Shown one piece after another: positions 21,601 through 34,700 of a DNA stretch of 64,000 nt; the first letter of the stretch is position 1; every line of letters begins with the position of its first letter. Position numbers and translations under genes: made by a program. The notes under the pieces are model-generated. The model was not told where the DNA came from and ran no database searches. It worked only from the letters and a program-made list of their open reading frames with translations. The stretch comes from Whitmania pigra (lineage: Eukaryota > Annelida > Clitellata > Hirudinida > Haemopidae): the NCBI GenBank assembly GCA_021613335.1, contig JAJTWR010000032.1:82501-146500 (forward strand). The letters run 5' to 3'.

Positions 21601-24600
21601 AGATGGCATCCTCCAATTCACCCTCAACCTCCTGCTGGTTCAGGGGTACCCCGTTTAGGAGAAGCTGGGGTAGGGTTGAGAGACCACTCCTGTGGTAGAA
21701 GTCCATACTCCTCTTTATGTGGGAAAGAATGAAAAATCAATTAGAATACTAATTACATAAATAAGATTTATTAATAATTAACATGATATTTAATTAATGA
21801 TTAATTCTGTTGGAATTGGGAGCATTCGTCCTTTATGCTGTTAACCTATTATGGGAACTAATTTGATTAGCCTCATTGACACTGGAAAATTTTCAATTAC
21901 AACACTTTCCAAAATAATTTAATAACAATAATACTACTAATAATAATAATAAGCATAACAAATCAATTGATAATTAATCAACAACATATGCACAACAACA
22001 TCACCAGTTACCATGCATTGCACACCAACCTTCAGATTATATTTCTCATCATCATCGTCATCATCACTGCCCTCGCCTGACATCATGTCTTCGACAGTGG
22101 ACCTCGAGAACTTGGCACTCAGGAGAGAACGAACGGAGTCTATGTCGATTCCCTTGATGGAAAGTGCAGAGACATCCTGTCGGTTGTGATTATTCATTAA
22201 CTGATTAACACCGAGACTGTTAGAATACATTATAAACATAAGATAATTATTGATCAATATTGAGAATGAGCGAATATATATACAACAACAACAATAATAA
22301 TAATAACCAACATGTGCAAGGAATGCTATGGCATCACCAGGACTATCTTCATGGTAGATGTGGCTGAATGCCTTTACCAGAGCCACCGAGGCATTCCTGT
22401 CGGGGGCGTCTTCGGGAACCACGAACATCAGACCAACCCTGCATATAACAACAACAACATTACCTAATGATAATGGAAGCCATCATAATTTTATAATAAT
22501 AATAATAATTATTAATATACACATAATTAATAGAGATGAGACAAATTAAATTACGGACTTATAATATTTCAGACATGAGGTGCTGCACTGCTCATTTTTG
22601 ACTAATTCAACTGACAACACCAATTACAATTCTCATATTTTTCCATAGCAACAATTCAAATACTCAAGATAAAAAGATTGTATCTTAAGCCTAAAGCTGA
22701 GAGCATCAATAGCACAAGAGACAAACTTGAAATAATAAATCATCATCATCATCATCATTATCATTACCATCATCACTACCTCCATACCTCATTGGAGCTT
22801 GGTAGGAGTAAAAAGCCTCCACCGTTTTGACGAGGGAGAGTTGTTTGTGGTCGACAGGATTGATGACGAGCACCTGCGCAAAGCAACATTTCCATGAACA
22901 ATCGTTCGGGAGAAATACGTTCGATTCGTTGGAATCATTCATTCACTCGACTTCATTTTGTAAATCAATGCACAAGAGGTTTGTTTGTACTTACAAACAA
23001 ATTTTAACCTTATTGGGAAAGCAATCGCAGTCATCATCGTTGTGAATTAATGTATCATCACCATCGAACTTAATGTTTCGTAATCGTCATCATCACTCAT
23101 CAACAACATCATTATCATCTCGACTTAACGCATTATTATCATCATCATCATCGTTAGATGTGAATCCAGAGAAGATGGAGTATGATTAACCAGATTGAAC
23201 AAGTTCTTCCTGATGTGCCTGAGCATGCCAGGGAAGGTTGGCCTCAGGAGATCGGAAACACTTCCCGGCCATGCCATGTAGGCCTGGTCGTGTTCCAGGT
23301 CATTGATGTACTGAATGGAAAAAATAAATTAAATAAAAAAATATATTTTCAAAATAACTAGTTTAAAATACTGCTCTGGTCTACTAACAAATGATCTTTC
23401 TTGACACAATTTTATAAAGAGTAATTATGAATAATTTTTGAATAACTATCCGCTCATGCAATAAACATACTTATCACAGATAAATAAAAATATTGTTATT
23501 ACAAATAAATAAGTAGACATTGCAATCCGAGGAATACGTCACGTAAGTTCAAACAAGTGGTCTTCCTACCCAAACCGATGGATCTCTGATGTCAAGTCCA
23601 AACTGGACGTCCTCACCCTTGAGTTCAAGGGTCAACAGTGGCGACAGTTGATGGCTCTTCAAAGCAAACCTAGCGGTAGATGTTGGAAGTTGTAAATAAC
23701 TTTTTAATGCACAGGTATTGCATTAAGTACATGAATAAGGAATAAGTATTGTATTAAATATATGAATAAGGTTAAGTATTGTATTAAATATATGAATACT
23801 ACTCAGACCAGTAGTGAACTAGTAATTAAAATATTATAATGAGCTAGCCTGGATCCGAGGGCAGAGAGTCCCTCGATGAGGTCACTTTCGGCATCAATCC
23901 TCTCGAGAACTGAGAAGACCTCGAACATGTCTCCGTCCATTCGAACGCCATTGATGAAGAATGCTGTGTCTCCGGGGGACAACTGGTGCTGCTGCTCCAA
24001 GTACTGGAAGCAAAAAATAGTAATAATAATAATAATAATAGTAATTTGATCGTTTGTTCAAATATTTAAATCCATGCTAATGAAGTATGGCTTCCCTATT
24101 TCATGATGCAATGTGAATAGCCTAATTGGGGCAAAACTGATGTTGGTTATATTATTAATGAGATGACATAAGCAGGTAAGTATCATTGTGTATGGAGAAA
24201 TTATGGATTAAATATAAACAAATGTAAATCACTTTTTTAGATTTTAAATAAAATATAATCGACACCATACTTTCTGGTTGTCTCTGATTCCCTTCTTCAG
24301 TCCATCGCTGACGGCAACCTTCACCAGGCGTCTGCGTCGAAGAATGAATTTTATAAATAGATAAATAAACATGATATAAACTGTGGATTACATAGGTAAT
24401 GGAAGTTATGAATAAATAATCATTTGGTAATAATCAATTATGACGTAATAATATAAGATAACAAGTCCAACTGCTTTTGGTTCCTGACCTCGCAAGACTG
24501 GGGAAGTTTTGACTCAAATCCTTGAGGAGGTTCAACTGGTTTTCTTTTGGTTCCAACATCACCTTCTGAGCTGCTTGGAAGCTGAGATCTGGATGATGAA

Positions 24601-27600
24601 TATTCATGGCATGAATGCATTCATTCGAATTTATTATTCGAACGCTTAATTACTGTTAATGGCGGGTGATAAAGAGGTATAACAATAATAATAATAATAA
24701 TGATGATGATGATAATTGTAACAATAACAATCCTGATGATAAATGCTAGAGAGCTTTAAGTAAAGCACTCACCTTGCATCTGCCAGACTTTGAGTGGTGC
24801 CATATCACCTGTGCTGTCGACGAGGAACTGTCGGAACTCCTGGAGGTCCTTCGTTGAATCCGGGTAAAGACTCCTGAGTAATGATATCCGTCATATTCGT
24901 GGAGCAATTAATAATGTCTTTATGTAATGGTCAATAATTAGTAGAGGCTAGTAGGCGTAAGGTGGGTAAAATTAAATCTATTGTGGGGTTGTAGTTAGCT
25001 ATTGATCATCTATTGATTAACATTGCCATCTTTGTTGACATTCAGGATCATCAGCATCATCGTCATCATTGCCACAACCACCAAAATCATCATCATCATG
25101 CACTCACTTGAGGGTAGAGAAAACAAATCCTTGCACTTCATCCACACTGGCTTCCTCGTCTTTGGCATGATCACCTAATTAACATATCAGCAAATAAGGA
25201 GGCACATATTATTATTATTATTATAATTTATAATTATTATTATAATTTATAATATTTAGATGAATAAAATGTATATTATCAATATTATTAATTCTGGTGA
25301 ACAATTAAAAAATAAACTTAATCTGTTGACTTTCAATGACAAAGGTGCTAATTGTACTAATTATAAGTAAGCAATGAATACACTCAATTATTAAGCGACA
25401 GGTTCAAATGTGTGATCTCAAGTCCTAATACGACTCTATTTAGCAATTTCATTAAAAGTCCTATTCAAGTTTATTATTATTATTATTATTATTATTGTTA
25501 TTATGTTATTACTTATCAATAAAACCAATTTGTGAGTAAATATGATAAAACGAAGTAAATCTCATCTGCTCTGACCTTCAACTTTTGTGTCGTCCTTGGC
25601 CTTGTACTCGGTGCTCTTAATGGCAAGTTCAACACCATAGCCTGAGAGGAAGCATTTTGTATTCACCTCATTCTGTGGAATTAATTTAAATCAATGTAAT
25701 GACAATCTGATAAACGAAAATGAACTTTAATTAAACTGAAATAAATTAATTAAAGTTAATTTTTAAAATATTAACTGCCTCAAATATTAATGACCTCAAG
25801 TTCTGGCCTTCTCAGTATGGTTTTTGTGATAAATTAAGTTGCACAAGTTGAGAATCAATCAATATTCCAAAAGTAATCCGACCAATAATCGATCTTTAAT
25901 AAGTTGAAACCAAGATCAACAAACGACACAAATCAGCCACAAATCACGTTAAAGCAGTTATAACAAAAGACATCTCACCTTAAAGTAATGCCTGAAGATG
26001 TACGTCAACTTTCCCTCGTCCGAGAGCTTGGCCAGGGTTCGGTGCCAGTCGTGGAAGTCTTTGGTGCCGAGTCGAGCGTAAAGAACGACCTGGATGGGAC
26101 TCTCGTGCCTCGAAGGGTAAATCCTCTCGTTGTTCAGAACCAGGGTTTCTGACCTGTGGCGAAGGAAGGAGGCATTAAAATTATATTAATCAAGAAGAAA
26201 TTAAGTCAAATGTTTTAGCAATGATGATGAAGCAAAATGTGATTTAATATTTGAATTAAGAACAAGTATATTATTAAAATATTTGAATTAATAATTGAAT
26301 TAACAAGTGTATTAGTACAATATTGAAACTGGCTTGATAGCATGCATTAGTGAATTGGAGGATGTAAGCAATATGTTTGCAATGAATTATACTTAATACT
26401 TATGTCTGGCCAAAAATAATCAATAAACATGTTGCAAGGAAGAAGCAAAAAACATGCTTTGAAAACATGAAATGTCAATGGGTGCATAATTATAATTAAT
26501 AAAGCTGATGGGCAGCAAATACTATGGTGACCGTAAAAAAATACTACTCTAATAAAATATATAATATAATATATGTAATAATATATAAAAATAATAATAA
26601 TGCAGGCTTAAAATTTTAAAAGATTTAGCAATTAGAAATAATATTAAGTCTTCTTGTAAATAGCATTCATTAATTGAAGTAATACCTTTGCAAAGTCTTC
26701 AGGTAAGCCTTGAAGGCAGCAACCTCACAAGTCACAAAGTTGTTGACTTCAACAAAAGCCTTGCAACTCCCTGGAGGCATCCTATCACGAGCCATCTGCA
26801 CGAATATCAATGAGACATCTTATTAATTATTAACTATTAATTACTAAATCATAACAATGAATTTGTAACAAAACGTCCTAAAAAATTCATGAAGAGCATG
26901 AGGCATGCTTTTAAGTTACACAAATCACAGATCTTCTAATTATTACTAATATTAATAGAGCAATTATACTATTTATTTATCCAGTCTAATAGCTACAATA
27001 ATAATATGATAATAAGCAAAGTTCACAGATTAGTCAGTAATTGGCAAAAATTTTGAAAAATCAATGTGAAGTTGTAATGATTTAAATAGAGATAACAAAA
27101 TATGGTAACTATTATCATCCGATTGGACTAGACTGGAAGCTAGCCACACCCACCTCTTGGTGCATTTGAACCATGGGTGAGTAGTACCGGGTGGAAAGTG
27201 CAAACTTAAGCAGCCTCAACTTGCTCGGAGTGAGAAATTTCGAGGAAACATCCATGGCAGTTGTGTAGTCTGAATACTCATCGTCTGTTTCAAATCATGA
27301 TTAATATAACATTAGCACCAATGGTGGCACCAAAATAATTATAATTATTTTATTCCTAGTAAAATACCATTTGAATTTAAATTTTGGAATCATAGTTTGC
27401 ATAAAATGAAAATCATATTATCATTATAAAAAAGAGATGATAATGCTACAGGCAGCATAGCAACAAAATTACTTGTTACAACAATAATTGAAATGATGAC
27501 TTAACAAAGTAGGTCATGGAAAGCATTTGAATAAATATGGAAAAAAAATTTACTGATAAAGTGTTTGTATTTGAAGTTAATGACATGATATGTCAATTCA

Positions 27601-28108
27601 ATTCATTGTGATGTTTTGTATAATATTCCTAGAAGTGATAGTACAACATTAAAATAGTATGAAGATAATTTAAATATTACAGTAGGTTACAAAACTAACA
27701 ATTATCTGCATCAACATCAAGTGATGTTGTGGCATCGACGAACGACCAGAATGCTTCTCCCGATTTGTTGAAGAAATATTCGCTGAAACAAAAATTAAAC
27801 TCAGTAACAATAAGTTACATTAGCATCAAATACATAACATATAACATAAATGGTATTAGAATTATTTCAACTTAATATTTTAATACTTAAAACCACTAAA
27901 ACTGTCAATCAAAATTCAATGTAATTCAGTTTAAGCAGAAAACATTCACAAATATTCCAAACAATTCAAATAAAATGTACCTCGTTTCAGCAAGAAATGG
28001 AGTTGATGACCATTTGGCCTTAAGATTTATTGACACTGACTTCATTTTTGCATTCACTAGAACGGTAAAATACAGAAGCACAATGGCTTCTAAAACAATG
28101 CGTCCCAT
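16527..28108 (-). CDS. UGGT: UDP-glucose:glycoprotein glucosyltransferase (27 exons)
   Basis: ER-lumen enzyme that re-adds glucose to N-glycans of misfolded glycoproteins, returning them to calnexin/calreticulin. Exons: 27981-28108, 27700-27782, 27154-27284, 26686-26795, 25979-26153, 25575-25672, 25108-25174, 24773-24873, 24489-24588, 24271-24331, 23849-24003, 23570-23669, 23191-23310, 22788-22873, 22312-22438, 22030-22176, 21427-21712, 21133-21241, 20778-20856, 20224-20436, 19919-20050, 18788-19703, 18237-18610, 17793-18026, 17393-17517, 17017-17133, 16527-16805. The total is 1,551 codons, close to the family length, and phases agree throughout. The start at [20 protein letters not shown] gives a signal peptide followed by the family N-terminus ([12 protein letters not shown]). 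Thioredoxin-like repeats form the bulk; the GT24 catalytic domain is C-terminal. The exon 18 donor is uncertain, intron 11 has a GC donor, and no HDEL-type ending is seen. Confidence 0.96.
18788..19703 (-). CDS. UGGT: UGGT large central exon (beta-sandwich region)
   Basis: A 916-bp exon, by far the largest of this gene, holding [57 protein letters not shown] and [20 protein letters not shown], which are highly conserved in UGGTs. Neighbouring exons average about 120 bp. It is also GC-richer than its surroundings. Several introns found in other UGGT genes may have been lost here; that is inference. Confidence 0.95.
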
Positions 28109-28109
28109 C

Positions 28110-29227
28110 TGAGATCTCTTCCTAAAAATAGACGCTACTAAATCAATTAGATCTTTAACTTCATTTGCTTCTCCAAACACTGGTCTATAGTTTCACATGT
28201 GTGACAGGTACATAATAATATGGAATATTTCAACTGCAAGTATAATTGATATAATAACATACAATGTAGAACTACAAGGTTAGCATGAATGTCAATTCAC
28301 AGTTCCCCCCATCAGCCAGCAAATAGTCATAATCGCTATCAACATTTAAAAGCCATAAAAATGTTAACTTGCAAAATTGAGGTCAATAATAACTAACCAA
28401 ATTAATGATTTAAACAAACAACAAGGTGAAACACCTAAACCAACTTCAAAATGTGACTTTTGAAGCCGGGAGCCTCTATCTCGTAAACAAAATACGGTGT
28501 TCAAATGAATCGCCGATACGTGTCGAGCATGGAAATATTTACTTACTAAAGTTTACTTTTAAAAAGCATTTAGCTTTAGGACAAATGCATTTTTATTAAA
28601 TAATGTTTTATTCTAACATTTTAATATTATTGTGCCACAAATCACTGTGAAAATCTCAGTGCACGAGAGTACCTTTCAGCATTCACCACTACCAGACAGG
28701 TATACAATATTATAAAAATGTGACTACCTCCTCGCTTGGGGTATCGTCGCTATTTTTTGAATGCTACTTCATGTGTTTTACTTAGTCTCCTAAATTACAA
28801 GTCCAACAAAAAAAAACGTGAAGGATGTGTAGACAAACTCGGCCCCGGATAGATTGAGGATCAAATTTCCCCATCAACAACTACAACTCCACTTTCCAAT
28901 CCTATCCGGAACACCAAGCATTCCATGTCCTTGTCTCTTGTTTGACTCTAGTGACAAATGTGCACCTCAAAGAGGTTTTTATGTCAAAATCAAAACATCA
29001 TGTAAAGTCACGTTGTTATATTGTGTGCTTGGTCAATGACCACACTTTTATAATACATTTACATTTCCAGAGTAAAGCCAAATTAATCCAAAAATTAAAA
29101 GTGAACTTAAAAAAAAATTAAAACTAAATATAGTAGGATCAGTTATTTAAAATCCAATTTACAAACAATCACCAATGAAATTAAAGAATAAACGGGAGGA
29201 GAAGACAAAAGTTACAGAACAAAAATA
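28110..29227. promoter_or_regulatory. Intergenic region upstream of UGGT
   Basis: About 1.1 kb between the UGGT start and the 3' end of the nuclear receptor, which lies upstream on the same strand. It must hold the UGGT promoter and 5' UTR. The UGGT frame stays open upstream of the chosen Met to about 28,180 (MFGEANEVKDLIDL...), but starting there would bury the signal peptide. No TATA or CpG island is obvious. Confidence 0.4.
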
Positions 29228-29231
29228 ATGA

Positions 29232-29237
29232 TTTATT
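29232..29237 (-). terminator. Polyadenylation signal of nuclear receptor gene
   Basis: AATAAA on the minus strand about 190 bp past the stop at 29,428. Confidence 0.5.
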
Positions 29238-29427
29238 ACACGCACTTGGGAGTAAAATATCTAACAAAATTAATTGCAAAAGATCAAACAAGGAAGCATC
29301 TCAAACTTCAACACATTCGTTGATTATAGGAGGAAAGTCATTCACAACAGCCAACAACAACACAACAGCAACAAAAACAAATCAGACAAGACAACTTTCA
29401 AACAACAACAACAACAAAGCAATGCAA

Positions 29428-31767
29428 TCAGCTCTCAAGAAAGTAACTGTTGAACAATCTTTTGCAGTGCAACCCCCTCAGCTTGACCTTGCTTTCCTCT
29501 CGGTCCAGAAGCTGGTTCAACCTCAGCCCAAGTTCCCTCAAGGAAGCAAATTCACTCCACAGGGACAGTGCAAATTGAGGCACCTCACGGGTTTTGCTCA
29601 ATTCCTGATGCAAGATCTTCATCAGAACATTTCGTGATGCCAACACTTTATTTTTCTGTTCAAGATTTTCCCTGTCTAAAAGAGATGGAAAAAAATGTGC
29701 TAAAACTAGTTCAGTTAGAGATATTTCATTAAACACCAAATGTAATGCAATGATAAAATAATATTTAAGGATTAACCATCACAGAACTTGAAAAACAAAT
29801 TTAAATTTATACATACATGGTTCATACAGGAACATGAAAACCAAAATTTAGGACTTTTAAGGGCCTTCTATTCCATTTTTTAGAACCAACAATAATAACA
29901 AAAGTAATGGTATTTAGATTTTAATTATTCATTATTCGATTTAGAAGTATAATACAAGAGAGTAACACATGAAATTTCATAATACCAATTTGTTTAAAAA
30001 AAAATCAACTCTTTCTCTAAAGAAGCAGTTTCTACAGCTTTTGCCTCACTATCTTTCTTCAGGCTGTTTGCCTGTAACAAAGGATCATTGTTCCTGGTTT
30101 TTGCACTTAATATCCATTAATATTCAAAATTCTCTGTTCAACATATCCCTGTCATATTTTAGAGCCTTCAGCACGATCATGTCATCTTCCTCTGTTTTTC
30201 GTTTTGAGGTTACAGCTGCCTGTCTCTCTCCCTCATGCAAAGATTCCAAATAAAATTTAAACCTCTGCCTTGATGCTTTAAAATGGCTCAGGACAGATTT
30301 ATCGCTCTTAAAATTGGCCAGTGTGCACCTCCAACACTGTTGATATGGTCTCTAATTATCCTCCTTGCATTCAAACTCATCTCTTTTTGATTTTCACAAA
30401 GCAAACTTTTATTTATGCAGAAACCCCTTTCAAGAGGTGCCTGACCATGACTCAAAGTTAGCAAAACTTCTACTCCCTCCATATCAACGCATAATCATCA
30501 CAACTGCCCATGTGCTTCTTGAATATCAAATCTTTTCTCCCTTTTTTAAGAATTAAGAACTGTCAAAAATTGTTTTATTAACGTCTGTTGCATAGCTAGA
30601 TGATTAAGAGGGTGCTCCCGCAGTGGGCTTCGAATCTTGAGAGGTGTAGCCTTAACCATTAGGCCATGCAGTCATACATTAAGAACTGTCTCGCATATTT
30701 ACGAATATATAGTCACACTATAAGTTTAATGTATCAAACGAACGTTATAGGAAACTCAATTGGGTGCGTTCCAGAGCAGCTAGAACAAAAGGACTGATTT
30801 CCCCACTAATTGCTATTTCCACAAAACTGTTACTTTTATTGTAATTTTTAGGACCTCCCTCATTTTTTAGGGCTTTTTAGTACTAAAAAACAGAATTTTG
30901 TAAATTTAGGACTTTTTAGGACCTGTATGAACCATGTACTATAATATCATCCCAAGACAAGAGGACATGACACTAAAATCTCATCTAATGTACTAGATGT
31001 ACTGATGATTTCAGGGTTTAAATAAAAATAAAATATGAAAAAACAAAACCAGACAGAAACCAACCAGGCATGCAGAGGATTATGGAGCAGAAGAGACTGA
31101 GTTCAGTCTCACTCAAGTGGAAGTCGTTGAAGCGTGAAGAAAAACTGAAGAGCAGGTCAATGAAGGAGCAGGCAGAAGGCATGTCCGCCTTCAACTCTTC
31201 GAGGGAGACGGAACTCACAAAGTGAAGGAACACGAGACCGGAAGACGTCTCCACGCACGTGGAATTCAGCATGAATGATGCCTTTTGGGAGATAAAAAAA
31301 TTTGAAAACAACCAACAAATAATTCCATTTCTATAGGCAACAACATTCAATACTTTTCATTGCTTAAGTATTTATTCCTTTTGACTGTCATTATGCATTC
31401 TGCCATCAAATCAGTGACCAACAGCATTGGACTATTAAGCATTCAAGCAATAAAAAGATAAAGCATTGCCATCGATTGGTGACAATAGCAGTGACGAGCA
31501 AATCGACAAAATGAATGAAAATGACAATATGAAAACACTAAAAAAACATGTAATAACAAAACCATTTAGAAGGCCCCTAAAAAACAACAACATCCAATCA
31601 CAAACCTCCAAAGAACCAGCAGAGATGAGCGTCGACTTGTCCGCCTCAGAAAATTCATTAAAACCGGGAATCGATGAGGCAAAAGTCGAGATGTCGTCAA
31701 CCAGTTCACTCAGTTGCTCGACCAGCTTCAACCAGGGATTGATGCTCGAGTAGTCGCTGCCAAACCT
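29428..31767 (-). CDS. Nuclear receptor ligand-binding domain exons
   Basis: Exon 31,606-31,767 encodes helix 1-4 ([26 protein letters not shown]). Exon 31,065-31,281 encodes helices 5-8. Exon 29,428-29,675 encodes helices 9-11 ([28 protein letters not shown]) and ends [12 protein letters not shown]. The usual activation helix 12 (phi-phi-x-E-phi-phi) after helix 11 is not evident, so classical ligand-dependent coactivator binding is doubtful. Confidence 0.85.
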
Positions 31768-34700
31768 CTGCGACAACATCAATTGAAAACAATTCAAAAC
31801 TTACAAAACCTCAAACACATGGAAGCAGGGCGCAACTAACGGAACTGGTGTCATAACTCCGCATGTTGACGATGTGCTTGGCAAAGGCCTGCTGAATTTG
31901 AGTCACCACCCTGTCCCCAGCATCCTTTGCATCGACGAAGGTAAACCCGGAACCCCGATCTGCCGACTTCGGAGTCAGGACCAGAGGCAGGAGGATGCTG
32001 TTAGAAGCGGTCGAGAGAATCCCTCGGCCGGAGCTGCCTGTCGAACTGACCTGGACGGTGAGGGGATGGTGAGAGGTTGAGGGGATGGTTTTTGTTCCCT
32101 TGAAAGAACCGAGGGAATTGATCGTTACCACGGTTGGAGCAAAAGTGCCAATTTCTGATGGAGTTTTGAAGAGCTGCGATAAGCTCGAAGCAGGATTGAG
32201 GATGATCCTGGGCTTCTGAGGTACCTTTTTATTAATGGAGAGAGGCAGGGTGTTGTTGATGACCGAAGTGGCAATCCTCGGCTTGACGTCCACGTTCGAT
32301 TTTAAAGATGCCAAAGACACTTGAGTAGGCAGGGCGATGACTCCGACCGAGGTGGCCAGCAACTGGAAGGAGTTCACCTGGTTCGCGTTCGGCCGCTCCG
32401 AGGTCGACAAATCGCTGTTGATCAAAGAGATGGTTTTAGAGGCATCGATGGACTGAGTGGTAGCTATTAAGAATTTGAGCGAGCCATCTGTCAGGTACAG
32501 AGGGGAACTCGGTAGAATCTTTCCGGTGGTAATGCCGGCGGAGCCGTGGTTGACGGAAGTCGGCATGTCTTGACCTTTAGGCTTGATGGCCTTAAACATT
32601 GTGCTGTTGTCCGGGGCGATGACGACACTCTTGCATCCCTCGAGAGACAACGAGGCGGACACGGTGGCGGTGCCGCCAGACAGGAGAGGCACCTTCTGCT
32701 TCAGAATTTTCTCCTGGAGAACAACCTCCGAATTCCTCTTGGTCGCCAACTTTCCTCGGCACTGGAACTTCGCGAAGCCCTGATTCAGGTTGGTGGCCGA
32801 TCTTTCGGGGGATTTAAGACTGAGGAGACCGTGGAGAGCCTGAGCCGTCTGGGAGTCTTCAACCGTTCGACTGGCCTCGCTTATCAACTCCTTCATCTTG
32901 TGCGATCTTCTTCCTAATTTGGCAGCTGAAATTGATCAATCGGCAATCGTTCATGGCCAAGTGCTTTTGAGTGATTTTTAAGTAATTAATGTTTTGTTTT
33001 TATCTTCGAGCACCTTTTTATTGCTCAAAATATCAGCAGAATGGATTCAAAACTACATTCATCCAAGTATGACTTTTAAATTGTTTGACAAACAAGAAAT
33101 GGATAGTAAATAAATACTGAATTAAAAATATAAAACAATATACATAATGGTTACTTTTAATAATTTAATAACCAATAATAACAGATTCCAAACCCCTCAA
33201 CCCATCAGAAATTACCTGATCTGGACATGCCAAGAGCAAGGCATTTCTTGAGTCGACAGTACTGACACCTGTTCCTCGTGACGACGTTGATGTCACAGTT
33301 TCTATTGTAATAGCACTTCTTCCTGCTGGGATCGCCTATGTCTTGAAGGGCTCTCCGGAAGAATCCCTGCGATAAAATGAAGAATCAGCGCGACTTATCT
33401 TTTGCGACTTTTGCCATCACCGACGACGATAACTTTCACGACAATTACCATTACCAGGACGACAGCAAATTTATGATGAGCTCTTCTCAGAATAAACAAC
33501 TCTCATGTTGTTCATTTTACAAAAACCAGCACCATCGTAAAAGTTTGGCAGGCAATTAACATTTTACTCAATTAAATTAACAAACTTTTACTATTAAAAT
33601 GACAGTAAATAAAAACAAAGTAGAGAATATGTAATAATAAACTAGTATGGCAAGCTGCCAGTAATAGCTGATTTCAAGAGGAATTTGAATTGATTTTCTT
33701 AATGATAATTGTTGTTCTTTGGTAACTTCACAAAGTTCCTGAGATTAACCAATTGATGTCTGTCACATTTAGTCATCAAGTCCAGTGTTCAATTCCTGTC
33801 GAAGACTTCATCACATGAAAATTTAGGCCTTCACACATCACCATGGCAAAGTCTTAGAACTCATATAGACATGTGCTTAAGCATTTCAACTTCTTGTTTG
33901 TAGAATTCTGGACCACCACAAAAAATTATGCTAATAGCAACATTAAAATTCATACATAAGAGTTACAAATGAGCAAAAATAAGCAGCTCGTTCAACAGTT
34001 TAAATCAGTCCTTTCATGACCAGCCAAGTAATGTGAACTGAGTTAAAGCTGATAAAATTACTTTGCATCCTTCACAGGCCAGCACCCCGTAGTGTACACC
34101 GGACGACTTGTCCCCGCAGACGAGACACTTGTGAACCACAAAAGGCAGACTCTCCGAGTTCTCCTGGTTCGAAGACTCCCTCGTTCCAATCTTCTGGGAA
34201 ACTGAATGAAAGCATTCAGATGTCCGGTTATGCACTGCCTTAGCAAATAACTTGCATTTTAGTCGCAGTAATTTTAACATCGTAAATATCATCAATTTCC
34301 TAGTGGCAAACTTTTTTAATTCCTACGCTAATGTTGCTCAGCTGAATCCAGCAACTAAATAATTATTGCTATGAATAAATGTCATATCATAACCTAACAT
34401 ATAAGGATAAGGTTATTGACAATATAAATGACAACCAGGTTTCAAACACAACAACAATCAACAATACCTCACCATAACTTTACAACAAGTCTCAATTAAA
34501 CCATTTGAAGCACCAGTAATTAGCAAAACCTAACTAGTAAAACTAACTTTAGTTTATAATCATAATAAATTTGTTATTAATATACTTCAGTTATAGAACA
34601 AAAAGTAAATTCATTATTTAACAAAAAATCAATATGCATTACAATCAGATGTAAAATCAAAATGTCAGTAAAACTAACTTTAGTTTATAATCATAATATA

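Noticed and set aside
16527..28108. A second glycosyltransferase gene starting at the large 18.8-19.7 kb exon
   Set aside because: Splice phases and conserved order join it to the upstream thioredoxin-like exons and the downstream catalytic exons of a single UGGT.
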